Positions 8,186 through 16,624 of a stretch of DNA of 64,000 bases are shown here, one piece after another. The DNA lies in contig NZ_LMSG01000001.1 in the NCBI RefSeq assembly GCF_001428335.1, positions 884,987 through 948,986 of the forward strand. Reading direction: 5' to 3'. The position numbers were made by a program, and so were the translations under genes. Within the stretch, counting starts at the first letter, position 1, and every line of letters starts with the position of its first letter. The notes beneath the pieces were generated by a model. The model searched no databases and was not told the DNA's origin. It worked only from the letters and a program-made list of their open reading frames with translations. The DNA comes from Arthrobacter sp. Soil762. GTDB lineage: Bacteria > Actinomycetota > Actinomycetes > Actinomycetales > Micrococcaceae.

Positions 8186-8203
8186 AGCTAAGAATATTTA
8201 GCT
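8186..8203. promoter_or_regulatory. Putative ArgP operator (dyad AGCTAA-N6-TTAGCT)
   Basis: AGCTAAGAATATTTAGCT is a perfect 6-bp inverted repeat with a 6-bp AT centre. It sits midway in the argP-argO intergenic region, in the position and form expected for a LysR-type recognition site. The exact operator span is inferred. Confidence 0.55.
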
Positions 8204-8238
8204 GGAGTAATCATACGTCCGCCCGTACGTTGGAGGAT

Positions 8239-8862
8239 ATGGATCTGACTGCATTTATCGGCCCCACCGTGCTGGGCTTCGGCACGGGCCTCGCCCTCAT
8301 CGTGGCCATCGGCAGCCAGAACGCCTTTGTCCTCCGGCAGGGCATCCGCGGCGAGCATGTGGCCGCCGTCGTCCTGGTCTGCAGCGTCTCCGATGCGCTG
8401 CTCATCGCTGCGGGCATCGCCGGAGTGGGGGCGCTGCTCCAGTCGAGTCCCGTGATCGTGGACGTGGTCCGGTTTGCCGGCGCCGCCTTCCTGGTGGGCT
8501 ACGGCGTTATGGCGGCGCGCCGGGCGATTCGTCCGGGAGCATTAACGGCGTCGGGGCGGCAGCCCGCCGTCGGCCTCGGTGCCGCACTCAGTACGGTACT
8601 GGCCCTGACGTGGCTCAACCCGCACGTCTACCTGGACACCGTGCTGCTGCTCGGATCGGTGGCCAACCAGCAGGCGCAGGATCTGCGTTGGTGGTTCGGG
8701 GGCGGCGCCATCACCGCCAGCATCGCCTGGTTCAGTGCGCTGGGATTCGGCGCCAGGGCCTTGCGGCCCTTCTTTGCGCGGCCCTCCTCCTGGCGCATTC
8801 TGGACGGGCTCGTCGCAGCAGTCATGCTCACGCTGGGTGTGCGCCTGGCTGTCGGTGCATGA
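8239..8862 (+). CDS. argO: LysE/ArgO-family basic amino acid exporter
   Basis: A 207-residue membrane protein with about five to six hydrophobic helices. [20 protein letters not shown] near the N terminus is the LysE superfamily hallmark; [14 protein letters not shown] is the second conserved motif. The family exports lysine or arginine. Pairing with a divergent ArgP/LysG regulator is the standard arrangement. The start is uncertain: the ATG at 8239 follows GGAGG at only 2-bp spacing, while a TTG at 8230 lies just before that GGAGG. Confidence 0.9.
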   Translation: MDLTAFIGPTVLGFGTGLALIVAIGSQNAFVLRQGIRGEHVAAVVLVCSVSDALLIAAGIAGVGALLQSSPVIVDVVRFAGAAFLVGYGVMAARRAIRPGALTASGRQPAVGLGAALSTVLALTWLNPHVYLDTVLLLGSVANQQAQDLRWWFGGGAITASIAWFSALGFGARALRPFFARPSSWRILDGLVAAVMLTLGVRLAVGA

Positions 8863-8957
8863 CGTCGTCGTTTCTTGGCGCGAATGGACACTTGGGGCCC
8901 TCACACAGCGAAGAACAGGCCGTATCTGCCCGTTTCGCGCAAAGCCTCAGGAAGGAC

Positions 8958-10184
8958 TCAGGACAGGCGCACGCGCAGCAGCTCCGGGACTTCGTCCGCC
9001 TCACGCAACCCGGAGGTGCCGCGCATCGTGACACGCACGGCGTGGGCAACCACGGCCCCCAGCCCGCCGTCGTCGGGCGCCGATTCTTCCATCACCGCGT
9101 CCCGCACCCTGCGCTGTTCGGTGGAGCCGGTGCCGCGGGCAATGATGTCCTCGACGCCCTGCCGGGCCAGGGAAAGTTCGTCCTGCTCGGCGAGGACCGG
9201 AGCCAGATAGTCCACCAAGGATCGCACCACGTCGACGGCCGGCGCCGGCCTGAACGTGCCAAAATCCAGCAACTCACCATTCAGGCCACTGCTGCTCGCC
9301 TGCCATGCCGCCATCCGTAGCAGCACCGTGGGCACCGGGGCCGGCTCCACGCCGTCGCGCCATTCACGGCTGGCCGATTCGACCAGGGCCCGCACCAGCA
9401 CCGCGATCAGGGCAGCGTCCTCGGCGCGGAGGCAGACGTCGGCCACCCGGACCTCAACCGTGGGGTGGTTCCGGGACAGCCGGGCGTCGAAATAGATCAT
9501 GCCTTCATCCAGCAGCACGCCACTGTCCAGCAGACGCGTGACCACCCTCCGATATGCGGAGTACGTGCTGAAAATGGCCGAAGGGCCGGACATAGGCCAG
9601 CGGTTCCAGGCCTGGGTTCGGTAGCTCTCGAATCCTGTGGGCATCCCGTTCCAGAACGGCGAATTTGCGCTCATTGCCGTGAGTACTGCCAGTTTGTCCC
9701 GGATCCTGTCCAGCACGGCCACGCCCTCGTCCTTGGATTCGATGAACGTGTGGACGTGGAAGCCGCAGGTCAGCTGCTCCTGCGCGGTCAGGCCGAAGCG
9801 TTCCAGCATCCGGGCATAGCGGGCGTCCGGAGTGGTGTGGCTCGCAAGGCCAAACGGAGAAGTGGCCAGCGCGGCGACCCTTGCACCGTTCTTGATGGCC
9901 GCCTGGTCCGCCAGCAGCCGGCCGGCCCGGATCTGCTGCAGCAGTTCTGCGTACTCGAGGCAGGGACGGGTCTGGGTCTCGATCTGCTCAAGCTTCAGCT
10001 CGGCAGTCAGGCCAGTCCAGTCGTCCTGAGGGGTTTTTTCCTTGGCTGCCAGCGCATAGGGACGTTCCGGGGCGTCGTCGGCTGCCATCCGCCGGCCGGA
10101 CAACATCGCATCCGCGAGGGCAAGCGGCTCCCCCGTGTCCGGATCAACGATCAGGAGCTCTTCCTCGACGCCGAATGTACGCAT
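8958..10184 (-). CDS. YbdK-type carboxylate-amine ligase (glutamate-cysteine ligase family 2)
   Basis: A 408-residue GCS2-family protein. [13 protein letters not shown] at the N terminus carries the metal-binding glutamates; [24 protein letters not shown] (catalytic-site HVH) and [12 protein letters not shown] follow in family order. YbdK proteins are ATP-dependent ligases with weak glutamate-cysteine ligase activity; their physiological substrate is often unknown. Actinobacteria use mycothiol rather than glutathione, so a glutathione role is not assumed. The ATG at 10184 fits the family; a TTG at 10202 is less likely. Confidence 0.85.
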   Translation of the reverse strand: MRTFGVEEELLIVDPDTGEPLALADAMLSGRRMAADDAPERPYALAAKEKTPQDDWTGLTAELKLEQIETQTRPCLEYAELLQQIRAGRLLADQAAIKNGARVAALATSPFGLASHTTPDARYARMLERFGLTAQEQLTCGFHVHTFIESKDEGVAVLDRIRDKLAVLTAMSANSPFWNGMPTGFESYRTQAWNRWPMSGPSAIFSTYSAYRRVVTRLLDSGVLLDEGMIYFDARLSRNHPTVEVRVADVCLRAEDAALIAVLVRALVESASREWRDGVEPAPVPTVLLRMAAWQASSSGLNGELLDFGTFRPAPAVDVVRSLVDYLAPVLAEQDELSLARQGVEDIIARGTGSTEQRRVRDAVMEESAPDDGGLGAVVAHAVRVTMRGTSGLREADEVPELLRVRLS

Positions 10185-10228
10185 TCTTATATTGTGCTGC
10201 AACGGTCAAGGAGGCGGCAGCCCACGGG

Positions 10229-10329
10229 TCGTCGGATTCTGCTCAATCATCGGGTATGCAGAGACGGAAAGGCCGGAATGCCACGGCCTGATGCCGGGCC
10301 AGCGCGAATGATGGTGCAGAATCCGACGA
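10229..10329. repeat. 101-bp element with 14-bp perfect terminal inverted repeats
   Basis: TCGTCGGATTCTGC (10229-10242) is the exact reverse complement of GCAGAATCCGACGA (10316-10329). Smaller internal pairings (GGCC...GGCC) lie between. The element fills most of the gap between the HTH-MurA gene end and the YbdK gene start. The arms can fold as a terminator-like stem, but the length and ends also fit a small non-autonomous palindromic element. Confidence 0.6.
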
Positions 10330-10332
10330 AGC

Positions 10333-11856
10333 CTAGTCCTGGAAGTACTCCACCTTGGCTCCGATGGTGTTGAGCCGCTCGGCCAGGTCTTCGTAGCCGC
10401 GCTCGATCACGTAGATATTCCGCAGCTCCGAAACACCCCGCGCCGCAAGCATGGCAAGCAGCAGGCAGGCGGCGGGGCGAAGTGCCGGCGGGCAGCCCAC
10501 CTCGGCGGCCCGCCACTTCGTGGGGCCGTTGACGTAGATCCGGTGCGGGTCCAGCAGCTGCACCTGGGCGCCGAGCCGGTTGAGTTCCGTGAGGTAGATG
10601 GCCCGGTTCTCATAGACCCAGTCGTGGATCATGGTCTGGCCGTGGGCGTTGGCGGCGATGACCGCGAAGAAGGGCAGGTTGTCGATGTTCAGGCCCGGGA
10701 ACGGCATGGGGTGGATCTTGTCCTCGGGCGCCCGCAGCTCGGACGGTTTGGTGGTCACATCCACCAGCCGGGTGCGGCCGTTGCGCGCCACGTACTCGCC
10801 GGAAATCTCCAGCTGCTGGCCCATCTGCTCCAGTGTGGCCAGCTCGATCTCCATGAACTCGATGGGGACGCGGCGGATGGTCACCTCTGAGTTGGTGACG
10901 ATCCCGGCGGTGATAAGGCTCATGGCCTCGATGGGGTCCTCGGACGGGAAATACTCAATGTCGACGTCGATGAGCGGCTGCCCGGTGATCTTCAGTGTGG
11001 TGGTGCCCACGCCGTCGATCTTCACGCCCAGCATCTCGAGGTAGAAGCAGAGGTCCTGGACCATGTAGTTGGGGCTGGCGTTGCGGATGACGGTGGTGCC
11101 GCGGCGGTGCGCCGCTGCCATGATCGCGTTCTCGGTGACAGTGTCCCCGCGCTCGGTCAGCACAAAGGACCGGTCGCGAGTGTCCGGCAGCGGAGCCTGC
11201 ACGGCGTAGAAACCGGCAGTGGCCTCCACGGAGAGCCCGAACTGGCGCAACGCCTGCATGTGCGGCTCCACGGTGCGGGTGCCCAGATCGCAACCGCCGG
11301 CATACGGCAGGCGGTACTCCGCGGATTCGTCAAGAAGCGGGCCCAGGAGCATGATCACGCTGCGGGTGCGGCGCGCCGCGTCCACATCCATGGCATTGAG
11401 GTCCAGGACGGCGGGGCGCCGGAGCTGGAGATCGGTGTCGTTAAGCCACGTGCACTCGACGCCGATGCTGGTCAGGACCTCCACGATCCGGTTGACCTCT
11501 TCGATCCGGGCGAGGCGGCGCAGGACAGTGGTGCCGCGGTTGATCAGGCTGGCGCACAGCAGCGCCACACCGGCGTTCTTGCTGCTGTTGACATCCACCG
11601 CCCCGGAAAGCGTGCGGCCGCCTTCGATCCGCAGGTGCGTCATCTGCGGTTTGCCCACTTTGACGATGCTGCGGTCGAGAATGGCTTCGAGCCGCTGGAT
11701 CATCTTCAGGCTCAGGTTCTGCTTGCCCTGCTCCATCCGGGCGACGGCGCTTTGGCTGGTTCCCAGCGCTGACGCGAGCTGGCCCTGGGTCCAGCCCTTC
11801 TCGGTCCGGGCGTCCCTGAGTGTGGCGGCGACGTGCTCGGCAGTTTCCTGAATCAT
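10333..11856 (-). CDS. HTH-MurA fusion: XRE domain plus UDP-GlcNAc 1-carboxyvinyltransferase
   Basis: A 507-residue protein with two parts. Residues ~10-62 form an XRE helix-turn-helix (RTEKGWTQGQLASALGTSQS, then AVARMEQGKQNLS). From ~74 it is an EPT/MurA domain: SSKNAGVALL carries the Lys-Asn pair (K93/N94), and YAGGCDLGTR carries the loop cysteine (C189) that in MurA adds to phosphoenolpyruvate. MurA makes the first step of peptidoglycan precursor synthesis. Active residues look intact, so it may be catalytic, a regulator, or both. Ordinary MurA is about 420 residues with no DNA-binding domain. Start ATG 11856; an AT-rich promoter-like stretch lies upstream. Confidence 0.8.
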   Translation of the reverse strand: MIQETAEHVAATLRDARTEKGWTQGQLASALGTSQSAVARMEQGKQNLSLKMIQRLEAILDRSIVKVGKPQMTHLRIEGGRTLSGAVDVNSSKNAGVALLCASLINRGTTVLRRLARIEEVNRIVEVLTSIGVECTWLNDTDLQLRRPAVLDLNAMDVDAARRTRSVIMLLGPLLDESAEYRLPYAGGCDLGTRTVEPHMQALRQFGLSVEATAGFYAVQAPLPDTRDRSFVLTERGDTVTENAIMAAAHRRGTTVIRNASPNYMVQDLCFYLEMLGVKIDGVGTTTLKITGQPLIDVDIEYFPSEDPIEAMSLITAGIVTNSEVTIRRVPIEFMEIELATLEQMGQQLEISGEYVARNGRTRLVDVTTKPSELRAPEDKIHPMPFPGLNIDNLPFFAVIAANAHGQTMIHDWVYENRAIYLTELNRLGAQVQLLDPHRIYVNGPTKWRAAEVGCPPALRPAACLLLAMLAARGVSELRNIYVIERGYEDLAERLNTIGAKVEYFQD

Positions 11857-11862
11857 AAACAA

Positions 11863-12039
11863 AAAATATCACAGATGAGCTATTCGATGCGATATAAACC
11901 GGAGTGGCGACTGAACTCCCAGCAAATACCCGATTCATGAGATAGCCGCTCTTTGATGCTTGTCCTTGACCCTGCCACCCGCTCGGCGGGAGACTGAAGC
12001 ATCGGGCTCGCCCGACAAGCGGAGGAATGCCCTGCATGA
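11863..12039. other. Intergenic stretch upstream of the HTH-MurA gene
   Basis: The first ~75 bases are AT-rich for this genome (11857-11935, with AAATATC and GATATAAACC), so this is the likely promoter area of the HTH-MurA gene. The rest shows nothing I can assign. Confidence 0.4.
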
Positions 12040-12268
12040 GGCCTGCCAGGTATGGGAATGCGGCTACAGCATCCCGTGCTTTAGCGTGATCGTGGGCACC
12101 GTCAGCACCTCCAGCAACCTTTATGCCCTGCCCAGCTGGCCGGCAGGCGCCCGCACGGCCTTCGGAGCCACGGCCAACTGCTCGAATGCGCCGCTAACGC
12201 CTGGCGGCAAAGTCACCCTGACCCAGTTCGTCTCAAGGGGCTTCGACTACGACCACTCGTGCATTTAG
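12040..12268 (+). pseudogene. C-terminal fragment of an unidentified protein gene
   Basis: About 70 codons ending at TAG 12268 read GYSIPCFSVIVGTVSTSS, LYALPSWPAGARTAFGA, TPGGKVTLTQFVSRGFDYDH and Cys-Ile. Third positions are almost all G/C, as in real genes here, but no start or N-terminal domain precedes them. The closing VTLTQ...FDYDHSC pattern recalls the end of secreted glycoside-hydrolase-like (DUF1906-type) proteins, from memory only. I call it a relic with low certainty; a short intact gene cannot be excluded. Confidence 0.35.
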
Positions 12269-12316
12269 CAAGCACAGCGCGGCGTAGCCAGAATCCAGAA
12301 GCATGGCCCGCCCGGG

Positions 12317-13111
12317 CTAGCGCCAGACGAAGTTCCAGGTCCCCATCCCGGCCGCGGCAACCACAGCAGCCGCCGCGATCAGCACGCCGCCCACCAGTAC
12401 CCAGGCGTCCAGCGGCGAATACGTGGATTCCCGGGCCCACGTCCGCTGCCCGGTGCCGAAACCGCGGGCTTCCATGGTGATGGCCAGGCGGGAAGCGCGG
12501 CGGATGGCCTGGACCAGCAGCCCAAAGCTCTGCCCGAGACTGGCCCGCAGCCGTTGCAGCGGACTGCCCTGCGAGCCGACGCCGCGGGCTCGCCGCGCCA
12601 TGCCGATGGTCTGCCACTCCTCGGCCATAAGTCCCACGAGCCGCATCGCTGCCAGCGTGCCAAGGACAAAACGGTGCGGCAGCCGGGCCTTCTGGGCCAG
12701 CGCATCGGCGAGGTCGGTGGGGTCTGTACACGTCATGAGAAGGATCGCCGGGAGGGCAATCGCGAGTCCGCGCAGCATAAAACCGATTCCCAGCTGCAGG
12801 GAACCCTCGCTGATGGACCAGATCCCGACGTCGAGCAGCACAGCGCCGCTGTCCGCCGCGACGATCGCCGTGCTCCAGCCGCCCAGGGCTGCCGCGAGGA
12901 TGAGCGGCCAGCCGCGCTGCCACAAGAGGCGCAGCGTGAGGCCAGCCAACGGAAAGAGCGCCAGTTCCGCCGCAAGCGCCACCGAGGCCGACACCCAGTC
13001 GATGGAGAGCGCCAGCACCAGGGTGATGAGGAAAACGACGGCGAACTTGGCCAGCGGGTTGGCACGCGTCAACAGCGCGTGGTTGCCACGGAGGGTCAGG
13101 GCATCCCTCAT
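12317..13111 (-). CDS. ykoC: ECF transporter T component of the thiamine-precursor system
   Basis: A 264-residue membrane protein with the EcfT pattern: several N-terminal helices (NPLAKFAVVFLITLVLAL), then a cytoplasmic part with the paired Ala-Arg-Gly motifs (RRARGV and MEARGFG) that couple to the ATPases. Third gene of a YkoE-YkoD-YkoC set; its ATG overlaps the ATPase stop by 4 bp (ATGA at 13108-13111). The TPP riboswitch upstream of the operon points to thiamine or its pyrimidine precursor as substrate. Confidence 0.88.
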   Translation of the reverse strand: MRDALTLRGNHALLTRANPLAKFAVVFLITLVLALSIDWVSASVALAAELALFPLAGLTLRLLWQRGWPLILAAALGGWSTAIVAADSGAVLLDVGIWSISEGSLQLGIGFMLRGLAIALPAILLMTCTDPTDLADALAQKARLPHRFVLGTLAAMRLVGLMAEEWQTIGMARRARGVGSQGSPLQRLRASLGQSFGLLVQAIRRASRLAITMEARGFGTGQRTWARESTYSPLDAWVLVGGVLIAAAAVVAAAGMGTWNFVWR

Positions 13112-14745
13112 GCCGCACCTGCTTCCTGGCGGGCGCCGCCGCGGGAGGCCGGGCCCAGCCGCAGTTCGGCCCCGCCCAGGACGGCGCTGAATTCCTGGTC
13201 GTGGGTCACGGAAACCACGGAGGTCCCGGCGTCGAGCAGTTCTGAGAGGAACGATGCGAGCTCGGCCCAGGTGTTGGCATCCTGGCCGAAGGTCGGCTCG
13301 TCGAGGACCAGCACACGTGGGTGGGCGGCCAGAACCGTGGCAACCGACAGGCGCCGCTTTTCGCCTCCCGATAGCGTGTACGGATTGGCGTCCACCAGGT
13401 GCGTCAGGCGCAGCCGTTCCAGCAGTTCTTCAACCCGCTCCTCGCCATGGCCCAGGTGCCGCGGGCCGAACATCAGCTCGTCCAGCACGCGGCCGGTAAC
13501 GAACTGGTGCTCGGGCTCCTGGAACACGGTTCCGATGCGGGAAATCAGCTGGTTGGCTTTCCATTTGAAGGGATCGATCCCGGCCCCCTCGGAAAGATCG
13601 ACGGCGGCGGACACGTTCCCCGCCACCGGCGCCAGAAGTCCGGCGAGCGTCAGCGCAAACGTTGACTTTCCGGCGCCGTTGGGCCCCGTGACGGTGAGTG
13701 CCTGGCCGGAACGGACCTGGGCTGTGATGCCCTGCTGCACCGGCACGGGAGGGATGGTCCGGAAGCCACGGCGCCGCGGACGCTCGCGGGAGACGGCAAG
13801 GTCCTCGGCAGCCAGCAGCAGGTCACCGGAGCCTGCGGACACGCGGCGGCGGGTTGCCGGAACATGGCCCGGCACCCAGACGCCCGCGCCGATCAGCATG
13901 TCCCGTGCCTCCGCGAGCACCTGGTCCGGCGGCCCGTCCAGCAGGACCGCGGACGTGGCGGCGGAACTTCCAGCGGAGCCCGCTGCCGAGCCCGGCTGCA
14001 GCACCACAATCCGGTCCACCAGGTCCTTCCAGACGGACACACGGTGTTCCACCACTACGAGTGTGGCGCCGGTTTTGTCCAGGCAGCGGCCCACGGCGTC
14101 CCGGACTTCCAGCACACCGGCGGGATCCAGGTTCGCGGTGGGCTCATCCAGCAGGATCAGCCCGGGCCGCATCGCGAGGATCCCGGCTAGCGCCAGGCGC
14201 TGCTTCTGCCCGCCGGACAGGGCCGACGTCGGGTGGTCCAGCGGGAGCCCGCCGGCACTTGGCCCGCCCCCGGCGTCCAAACCTGGCCCGCCGACGTCGT
14301 TCAAACCGCCGCCGGCACTTCGCAGCCCGACGTCGTCGAGCGCCTCGTGGACGCGCCGCCAGATCTCGTCCCGCGGCACGGCGAGGTTCTCGGCGCCGAA
14401 GGCGACGTCGTCACCCAAGCGGGAGAGGACCACCTGCGTTTCGGGGTCCTGCTGCATCAGGCCGGAGCGGCCGCGCTGCCCGCGGGGCACCACGCCGTCG
14501 ATCAGCAGCGAACCGGTTTCGTCGGCGTCGTCCCCTTCGTCCCCCAGCACCCCTGCGAGCGCGTGCAGCAGCGTTGACTTGCCGGCGCCCGAGGGGCCCA
14601 GCAGCAGCACCCGCTCGCCGGGAGCGATGTCGAGGTCGAGCCCGTGGACGGCGGGCGCGGAACGTCCGGCATGCCGCCAGCCCCAGCCGCGGGCGGACAC
14701 CGCGGCGGGGCGCACTGCGGAGGCGCCGGCGTCGGAAGCGGTCAT
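13108..14745 (-). CDS. ykoD: ECF transporter double ATPase
   Basis: A 545-residue protein with two ABC ATPase domains in tandem. The first has LGPSGAGKST (Walker A), LSGGQKQRLALAG and LILLDEPTANLDP (Walker B); the second has TGPNGAGKST, LSGGEKRRLSVA and LVLDEPTFGQDA. It energises the ECF importer. The start at 14745 is set by a one-base overlap with the ykoE stop (TGATG). The linker (about residues 265-300) is rich in small residues. An open frame upstream to 14925 is only the shadow of ykoE. Confidence 0.9.
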   Translation of the reverse strand: MTASDAGASAVRPAAVSARGWGWRHAGRSAPAVHGLDLDIAPGERVLLLGPSGAGKSTLLHALAGVLGDEGDDADETGSLLIDGVVPRGQRGRSGLMQQDPETQVVLSRLGDDVAFGAENLAVPRDEIWRRVHEALDDVGLRSAGGGLNDVGGPGLDAGGGPSAGGLPLDHPTSALSGGQKQRLALAGILAMRPGLILLDEPTANLDPAGVLEVRDAVGRCLDKTGATLVVVEHRVSVWKDLVDRIVVLQPGSAAGSAGSSAATSAVLLDGPPDQVLAEARDMLIGAGVWVPGHVPATRRRVSAGSGDLLLAAEDLAVSRERPRRRGFRTIPPVPVQQGITAQVRSGQALTVTGPNGAGKSTFALTLAGLLAPVAGNVSAAVDLSEGAGIDPFKWKANQLISRIGTVFQEPEHQFVTGRVLDELMFGPRHLGHGEERVEELLERLRLTHLVDANPYTLSGGEKRRLSVATVLAAHPRVLVLDEPTFGQDANTWAELASFLSELLDAGTSVVSVTHDQEFSAVLGGAELRLGPASRGGARQEAGAA

Positions 14746-15395
14746 CAGTTGAAGACGGGCTCCGACGCTGCCTTCCGGGACGCGAACGAGCTCAGCACGC
14801 CGGTCTTGGCCAGGCCGCGGGTGGCGATCCAGGACAGCACACCCGCAATGACCGCGCCGGAGATGGTGCAGAACACGATGTACGCGAGCTTGTCGCCGGG
14901 CTCGTAGGCGATGTTCCAGCCCCACGGCAGGAAGGAGTCATTGAGGCCGCAGAACAGGCCTGCCCCGGCACCGGCCAGCAGCGCGGCGATGAGGTTGTAC
15001 TTCTGGTGCAGGAAGGACTTGAACCGGAAGTTGCCGTACACCAGCAGGAAGAACACCAGTTCGGCGCCCAGGCCCTGGAGGAGTCCGGAGATCAGCACCG
15101 TGGCGCCGTACTGCGAGCCCATGATGAGTTCGCCGGTTGCGGCCACCGCTTCGCAGAAGAGCGCCGCGCCGGGTTTGCGGATGATGAGCATGCCCAGCAC
15201 GGCCGGGATCATCCAGCCGCCGGCGATCAGGCCGGTCAGCGGGGGGTAAACGGCGTTCATGGGTGCGGAGACGATGCCGGCGCCCTGGGACCAGGCCCAG
15301 AAGATCACGCCGCCGGTGATGGCGATGAGTGCCGCCACCACGATGTCCACAACGCGCCAGGTGTTGCCGTTTTTTTTGATTGCTGCAGTTGTCAT
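14745..15395 (-). CDS. ykoE: ECF transporter S component, thiamine/HMP binding
   Basis: A 216-residue integral membrane protein of the YkoE family. WRVVDIVVAALIAITGGVIF, YPPLTGLIAGGWMIPAVLG and the GELIMGSQYGATVLISGLLQ segment are characteristic. It provides substrate specificity for a thiamine-related compound, probably hydroxymethylpyrimidine or thiamine itself. It is the first gene behind the TPP riboswitch. AGGAGG sits 6-7 bp before the ATG at 15395 and can be masked by a hairpin. Confidence 0.9.
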   Translation of the reverse strand: MTTAAIKKNGNTWRVVDIVVAALIAITGGVIFWAWSQGAGIVSAPMNAVYPPLTGLIAGGWMIPAVLGMLIIRKPGAALFCEAVAATGELIMGSQYGATVLISGLLQGLGAELVFFLLVYGNFRFKSFLHQKYNLIAALLAGAGAGLFCGLNDSFLPWGWNIAYEPGDKLAYIVFCTISGAVIAGVLSWIATRGLAKTGVLSSFASRKAASEPVFN

Positions 15396-15401
15396 TTTGG
15401 T

Positions 15402-15420
15402 CCTCCTGAGGAACAGGAGG
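15402..15420 (-). promoter_or_regulatory. Hairpin masking the ykoE ribosome-binding site
   Basis: In the mRNA sense, CCTCCTG (complement of 15414-15420) pairs with CAGGAGG (complement of 15402-15408) across a 5-base loop. CAGGAGG is the ykoE Shine-Dalgarno sequence. The hairpin lies between the TPP aptamer and the ATG, so it is the likely translational expression platform. Confidence 0.6.
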
Positions 15421-15474
15421 GGAAAGTGCCCCGGCGTGCGGCGCTGCCGCCGTTTCCGGACACTTCGAGAACTC

Positions 15475-15596
15475 GACTCCCTTGCGCCGGTACTAACCGG
15501 ATCAGGTTCGAGGGTCTGCGGCTGTCCGCACTCTCAGCGCCCACCTGCGGTTCCCTGGCAATGCCAGGATGTCCGACGGCGGCGCTCCCCTGTCGT
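15475..15596 (-). promoter_or_regulatory. TPP riboswitch (THI element)
   Basis: On the reverse strand the leader reads CAGGGGAGCGCC, then GCGCTGAGAGTGCGGAC, then ACCCTCGAACCTGATCCGG and ends GCGCAAGGGAGTCGAG. CTGAGAGTGC and ACCTGATCCGGTTAGTACC are the two conserved THI-box strands and GGGGA...GGGAGT closes the element. It controls the ykoEDC operon in response to thiamine pyrophosphate. Confidence 0.95.
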
Positions 15597-15657
15597 AATA
15601 AATCTGCCCTGATGGGCGTGCTCCAGTTTACACCGCGGGCGGGGTAGATTGTGGGCC

Positions 15658-16200
15658 ATGACTGCCAACAACCCGACTGTGACTGCGTTCAATCCCGATT
15701 CGACAGTGCCCCAGCCGGCGGGGCGGCTTGAGGCCCTGATAGCCCGGGTCGAAGCCGAGATCAACGAGCTGCAGTTTCCGCATTTCAGCAAGGACGACTC
15801 CCTGAACCTCGGGCTGCTCCTGGTGGAGTTGGGCAAGAGCCGGAAGCTGCCCATCGCGATCGACATCACCAAGGGTGACCAGGTCCTGTTCCACGTGGCC
15901 CTGGACGGCGCCACCCCGGACAACGGGCGCTGGATCCGGGCGAAGCAGCGCACCGCCGCCAGGTATGAGGTCCCGTCGTTGTTGGTGGGCCTCCGCGGCC
16001 GGCTGCACGGCGGCCGGATCGAGGACCACGGCTGGTTCGACGAGTCCACCTACGCCCCGCATGGCGGCGCCTTCCCGGTCTACGTCACCGGCGTGGGCGC
16101 AGTGGCCACAGTGACGGTCTCGGGCCTGCCCCAGCAGCAGGACCACGATCTGGTGGTGGAGGCCCTGCGGGAGATTCTGGAGTCGATGCGGCCGGGTTAG
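15658..16200 (+). CDS. HbpS/GlcG-like (UPF0303, heme-degrading-domain) protein
   Basis: A 180-residue protein of the HbpS-like family. FSKDDSLNLGLLLVELGK, LPIAIDITKGDQVLFHVAL, RWIRAKQRTAARY and DHGWFDESTYAPHGGAFPV are typical of UPF0303 members. Some relatives bind or degrade heme and others are of unknown role. The ATG at 15658 is preferred to the 15649 frame opening. It is divergent from the TPP-riboswitch operon, with only ~60 bp between the aptamer end and this start, so promoter regions must be packed together. Confidence 0.75.
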   Translation: MTANNPTVTAFNPDSTVPQPAGRLEALIARVEAEINELQFPHFSKDDSLNLGLLLVELGKSRKLPIAIDITKGDQVLFHVALDGATPDNGRWIRAKQRTAARYEVPSLLVGLRGRLHGGRIEDHGWFDESTYAPHGGAFPVYVTGVGAVATVTVSGLPQQQDHDLVVEALREILESMRPG

Positions 16201-16241
16201 GCTAAAGGCAGTCCCGGATCCGCTCACAAGGAGTTCAACGA

Positions 16242-16505
16242 ATGAACCTGTTCATCAAGCTGCTCGGCACTGCAATCAGCCTCGGCGCCGGATTCGTCGG
16301 CACCAAGATGGTCAATACCGTATGGGAAAAGTCCACCGGCCGGAAGCCCCCGACCGGCAGGGATGAAGACACCCCCACGAGCCTTCGCTCGGCGCTGACG
16401 TTCGCGCTCATTTCGGCCTCGGTCAGCACTATCATCCAGGTGCTCGCCAACCGTGGCACGCAGCGGGCCATCACCCGCTTCGCCAAGTCCCAGGACATCG
16501 TCTAA
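16242..16505 (+). CDS. DUF4235 small membrane protein
   Basis: An 87-residue protein: KLLGTAISLGAGFVGTKMVN (helix 1), VWEKSTGRKPP, then ALTFALISASVSTIIQVLAN (helix 2) and a basic tail. This is the DUF4235 layout common in actinobacteria; function unknown. AAGGAG sits 8 bp before the ATG. It is convergent with the Mrp operon, with a long inverted repeat between the two 3' ends. Confidence 0.85.
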   Translation: MNLFIKLLGTAISLGAGFVGTKMVNTVWEKSTGRKPPTGRDEDTPTSLRSALTFALISASVSTIIQVLANRGTQRAITRFAKSQDIV

Positions 16506-16522
16506 CCGCATCACCACCCCCG

Positions 16523-16595
16523 GAGTTTTGTCCAGATAATCGGCCCAAACGGCGAATTCAACCGGCCGAGATACCCGATTATCTGGACAAAACTC
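16523..16595. repeat. Inverted repeat, perfect 21-bp arms, 31-bp loop
   Basis: The arm at 16523-16543 (GAGTTTTGTCCAG then ATAATCGG) is the exact reverse complement of 16575-16595. It lies between the converging ends of the DUF4235 gene and mnhG, so it could stop transcription in both directions. The 21-bp perfect arms are longer than normal intrinsic terminators and the T-run is inside the arm, so a dispersed palindromic element is also possible. Confidence 0.75.
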
Positions 16596-16624
16596 ACACG
16601 GGACGCTGGGGCTGCGCGTGACGC

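Noticed and set aside
12554..14752. 732-codon forward frame opposite the YkoD/YkoC genes
   Set aside because: Antisense shadow of two well-supported ABC genes with Walker motifs; low-complexity Ser/Arg translation.
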